A stretch of DNA of 6,891 nucleotides from Deltaproteobacteria bacterium (GTDB lineage: Bacteria; Desulfobacterota; Binatia; UBA9968; CAXXLF01): NCBI GenBank assembly GCA_022571535.1, contig JACZXR010000121.1, positions 1-6,891 on the forward strand. The letters run 5' to 3'. The translations under genes and the position numbers were made by a program. The notes under the pieces were generated by a model, which saw only the letters and a program-made list of their open reading frames with translations, was not told where the DNA came from and made no database searches. Each line of letters begins with the position of its first letter. Position 1 is the stretch's first letter. Shown one piece after another: positions 4,634 to 6,891 of the stretch.

Positions 4634-6082
4634 TTATCTGAATTCGGGCTTCTCCTTGGGATAGTGTTTCTGCATCAGCGAGCGGTAGCGTTCCATGATC
4701 GCCTTGTTGAGCTCCAGTGGTGGCTTCTGGTCCGGAGGAAGAAGCGGCTTGTACTCGACGTCGGCGATCTCCTCTTTGAAGGTCTCTTTGGCTTTTGCCA
4801 CCAACGCGGGATCGTTAAAGAGGTCGATGGTACTGGCCGCCATGGTCTTGGCCCCCGCTACGGCCCCTTTATGGGCAATGGAAGTTGCCAGCGATACGCC
4901 AGCCGCCCAGTGATGGAAGGCAATTCCCGGAATGTTGGCGGGAAAGGTGAGTCTCCCCGAAGGCACAACCCAGGTAACTTCTCCTGAGTCATTGGCTGAG
5001 GTGGACTGGTTTGTCTCTTCCCTCAGCGGGGAGATCTCAGGCCGAAGTCCGATGGGCTTGAGCTGCTCTTTGCTCTGAAGCTCTCTGGCAAGTTTCTGCT
5101 CGGTCTCTGTCCACTTGGGCATGCCCACAAGCTCGACATTTTGATGGATCACCTCGGCCATGGTCTTGTTGGCGCGTGTGGGCCATACAGCGCTGAGCAC
5201 GTTTACGGAGTAAGTCGTTCCGGTCATGATCGCTGCCCCCTCGGCGACTCTCTTGGCCTTTTCGAAAATAGCCTGCGCCTTCTCGGCGGTGGATTCCCTG
5301 AAGAACCACCAGATGGTGGCTCTGTTGGGGATGACGTTCGGTTGATCACCCCCATCAGTAATCACTCGGTGGCTTCGCTGGGTCGGTTCCAGGTGCTCCC
5401 GGAGCTTGTCGAACCCGATATCCATCAGGACAACTGCATCCAGGGCATCGCGGGCCTTCCATGGCGCGGTGGCAGCATGAGCGCTTACCCCTTTAAAAGT
5501 GAACTCGGCCGAGATGAGAGCGTACTGTCTCAAGCCATACAGGGTTCCGAACTCACCACCGATGTGGTCGTGGATGGCGACATCCACGTCTTTGAAATAT
5601 CCGTCCCGCACGAAGAAGGGGCGGCTGACGAGCTGTTCCTCCGCCGGTGCCCCAAAGACCTTGAGGGTGCCGGGCAGTTTGAATTCGTCCATGGCCTTTT
5701 TGACCGCAAAGGCTCCCCCAATCAAGACCGCTGCATTGACGTTGTGCCCCTCGGTATGGCCGGGGGCCCCTTCGGTGATGGACCTGGGCTCAGCAACCCC
5801 CGTTACCTGGGAGGATGCCGGGGTCGCATCGAATTCTGTGTGCAAGGCAATCACCGGTTTTCCTGACCCATAGGTGGCCATAAAGGCTGTGGGCATCCCG
5901 GAAATGTTGCGCTCGACCTGAAAGCCAGCCTCTTCAAGGATCCGAACCATGAGCCCCGAGGTCTCGAACTCCTGCATGCCGAGCTCGGCAAAGTAGAAGA
6001 TGTTGTCTCCGAGAAGAGAGATCGCCTGGCTGTTTCGGTTTACGACATCAAGGACAAATTCTTTTTCTTTGCCATTTTTCAC
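4634..6082 (-). CDS. M20 family amidohydrolase, AbgB-like (p-aminobenzoyl-glutamate hydrolase subunit B type)
   Basis: Peptidase family M20D metalloenzymes hydrolyse amide bonds of N-acyl amino acids; AbgB with AbgA cleaves p-aminobenzoyl-glutamate. The product is 482 residues, close to AbgB (about 480). Motifs in order are HTEFDATP (81-88, equivalent to the EYDALP region), GHTEGHN (108-114, equivalent to GHxCGHN), APAEE (145-149), a dimerisation-domain segment FKGVSAHAATAP (196-207), ITDGGDQPNVIP (241-252), GEVTWVVPSG (367-376) and SIAHKGA (401-407), which brings the last metal-type His. The Cys of GHxCGHN is Glu here (E111), which may alter metal binding. The GTG at 6082 was chosen because AAGGAG lies 8 nt upstream; an ATG at 6238 would add 52 residues without family similarity. 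No AbgA-like partner is seen, so the substrate is uncertain. The nuclease follows after 2 bp. Confidence 0.9.
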   Translation of the reverse strand: MKNGKEKEFVLDVVNRNSQAISLLGDNIFYFAELGMQEFETSGLMVRILEEAGFQVERNISGMPTAFMATYGSGKPVIALHTEFDATPASSQVTGVAEPRSITEGAPGHTEGHNVNAAVLIGGAFAVKKAMDEFKLPGTLKVFGAPAEEQLVSRPFFVRDGYFKDVDVAIHDHIGGEFGTLYGLRQYALISAEFTFKGVSAHAATAPWKARDALDAVVLMDIGFDKLREHLEPTQRSHRVITDGGDQPNVIPNRATIWWFFRESTAEKAQAIFEKAKRVAEGAAIMTGTTYSVNVLSAVWPTRANKTMAEVIHQNVELVGMPKWTETEQKLARELQSKEQLKPIGLRPEISPLREETNQSTSANDSGEVTWVVPSGRLTFPANIPGIAFHHWAAGVSLATSIAHKGAVAGAKTMAASTIDLFNDPALVAKAKETFKEEIADVEYKPLLPPDQKPPLELNKAIMERYRSLMQKHYPKEKPEFR

Positions 6083-6096
6083 GGTTTCTTCTCCTT
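6083..6096 (-). promoter_or_regulatory. Shine-Dalgarno that fixes the amidohydrolase GTG start
   Basis: On the minus strand, AAGGAG (complement of 6091-6096) is 8 nt upstream of GTG 6082. The M20 similarity begins just downstream, so the longer frame from 6238 is rejected. Confidence 0.75.
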
Positions 6097-6134
6097 TTTC
6101 CTGAAGCCTTATTGGCCCGTTTGCAGTCGGGGTG

Positions 6135-6163
6135 ATTCTAGCGAATACGGGGACCGATCGGAA
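6135..6163 (-). promoter_or_regulatory. Weak candidate promoter for the amidohydrolase-nuclease operon
   Basis: On the minus strand, TAGAAT (complement of 6135-6140, 5/6 to the -10 consensus) stands 17 bp downstream of TTCCGA (6158-6163, 3/6 to the -35). It lies in the divergent gap between the amidohydrolase and the grdC-like gene and would give a leader of about 45 nt. The -35 is poor. Confidence 0.22.
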
Positions 6164-6231
6164 GAGGAAAATTCCGGTAATATTGACGCACCCAGACGGG
6201 AGTGATATGAGGAGGCTCTCCGCGTCTTTCG

Positions 6232-6891
6232 ATGTCAAGTTTTATACCAGTCGTGAAGGCAGCTGGTGCTGTCCTTGTCCATTCTCCAGGGTTTGTCCGC
6301 TACGGCTCCAAACCCATGAGAGAGATCTCTGCTCGCCCTTCGTGCCTTGAAGAGCTCAAGGCAAGACTCCGCACCTTGGAGCAAGCCGAATCCTATCTCC
6401 CCAACCGGGTCTTTCTTGGGACAGAGTCCCCGGAGAGGCTCTTTGAGGTCGAGCGGCCATGGTTTAACCGCCGGGTTGAGCCTGCAAAGGGCCTTTCGCC
6501 TTTTGGCGATCTGGTTGAGGAGGAGAGTTTCATCGCGCTTCTTGCGCTCTCGGATCTCTTCCGGCACATCTCTCTGCTCGAGCGTTTTTGGGAGGACGTG
6601 AAGCCGCGTCTGGATCAATCCCCGCTCTTTTCACCCCTGACCCGAGCTGTCCCTTCCCTTCTCAGCCGATCTCAGATGGAGTCCAGGCTGGCGGGCAAAG
6701 AGGGAATTCCCCTGTACGTAGGGATTGATCCGGAGCCGGTGGGATGGGTCCGGCATGGACACACGGAGGATGGCTCGCTTGCGGCACATATCCTTCTTGA
6801 GAACCAGTGCACCAAGGTCTCTGCGGCACTGGCGGCTCGTGAGATCTTTTTGAGGAATGACCATCTCAAAGCCGAGTCGGTGGAGTTTATC
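6232..6891 (+). CDS. grdC: Glycine/sarcosine/betaine reductase component C, beta subunit-like (GrdC), 5' part, runs off the right edge
   Basis: The first 220 residues resemble GrdC, the FabH-like larger subunit of protein C. In the selenoenzyme glycine/sarcosine/betaine reductases this complex turns the carboxymethylated selenoprotein intermediate into acetyl phosphate. Family-like stretches are VVKAAGAVLVHSPGFVRYG (7-25), SYLPNRVFLGTESPERL (54-70), ERPWFNRRVE (74-83), a GPFGE-type LSPFGDLVEEESFIALL (88-104) and the helix YVGIDPEPVGW to SLAAHILLENQ (162-192). Normal GrdC is about 510 residues, so less than half is visible. The ATG at 6232 is the first start after an in-frame stop at 6208-6210. 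AGGAGG at 6210-6215 is 16 nt away, too far to be a normal ribosome binding site, so the start is not certain. The gene diverges from the amidohydrolase. Glycine reductase partners (GrdA, B, D) are not visible, and in some lineages GrdC-like proteins stand apart from them. Confidence 0.82.
   Translation, partial: MSSFIPVVKAAGAVLVHSPGFVRYGSKPMREISARPSCLEELKARLRTLEQAESYLPNRVFLGTESPERLFEVERPWFNRRVEPAKGLSPFGDLVEEESFIALLALSDLFRHISLLERFWEDVKPRLDQSPLFSPLTRAVPSLLSRSQMESRLAGKEGIPLYVGIDPEPVGWVRHGHTEDGSLAAHILLENQCTKVSAALAAREIFLRNDHLKAESVEFI

Noticed and set aside
5141..5866. Plus-strand 241-codon frame
   Set aside because: It is the antisense shadow of the M20 amidohydrolase, whose motifs are clear on the other strand.
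6110..6126. Sigma54-like promoter (TTGGCCCGTTTGCAG) ahead of grdC
   Set aside because: The GG and GC elements are too close together for a -24/-12 promoter.
6083..6238. 52-residue N-terminal extension of the amidohydrolase from ATG 6238
   Set aside because: The extension has no family similarity, and the GTG at 6082 has a well-placed AAGGAG.
6235..6618. Minus-strand 127-codon frame
   Set aside because: It is the antisense shadow of the grdC-like gene, which has family motifs throughout on the plus strand.

Overview
The window looks like part of a bacterial chromosome of moderate GC content. It holds metabolic genes on the right and a gene-poor accessory stretch on the left. The right end carries the start of a glycine/sarcosine/betaine reductase component C gene (GrdC-like) opposite an AbgB-like M20 amidohydrolase. 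Together with the two-component response regulator and the DUF4258/DUF2283 pair, this suits an environmental, possibly anaerobic bacterium of the Desulfobacterota, NC10 or Rokubacteria type. That placement is inference from gene content only; there is no rRNA or other phylogenetic marker.

Layout. Bases 1-201 (minus) are the N-terminal part of a CheY-like receiver domain that runs off the left edge, with a perfect 14-bp palindrome about 65 bp upstream of its start. Bases 202-809 have no convincing gene. They contain a reasonable sigma70-type promoter (650-678) followed at once by repeated TACTGAC motifs and a 24-bp palindrome, which looks like an operator. This control region precedes a small two-gene unit of toxin-antitoxin-like form: DUF4258 (to 1075) and DUF2283 (1077-1346). 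The DUF4258 gene appears to have lost one G in a G-run near its 5' end. A GC-rich hairpin follows (1367-1420). Bases 1421-2100 hold no intact gene, only decayed fragments (two related C-terminal pieces on the minus strand) and short repeats.

From 2123 to 3025 (plus) there is a 300-residue protein with two TerB-like halves and four acidic loops. It converges on a minus-strand operon across a 100-bp gap that contains a five-copy 9-bp tandem repeat. The operon consists of an AbgB-like M20 amidohydrolase (6082 to 4634) and, 2 bp downstream, a TM0106-type protein that joins a RecB/Cas4-like PD-(D/E)XK nuclease, a helix-hairpin-helix segment and a DEDD 3'-5' exonuclease-like domain (4631 to 3126). 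On the plus strand, diverging from the operon across about 150 bp, a grdC-like gene begins at 6232 and runs off the right edge.

How they work together. The DUF4258/DUF2283 pair with its upstream repeats is best read as one autoregulated module, now probably damaged. The amidohydrolase and the GrdC-like gene could both belong to breakdown of amino-acid-derived amides and amines. The nuclease is very probably co-transcribed with the amidohydrolase but has no obvious functional tie to it. The best candidates for something less described are the repeat-controlled DUF4258/DUF2283 unit and the duplicated, decayed C-terminal module beside it.
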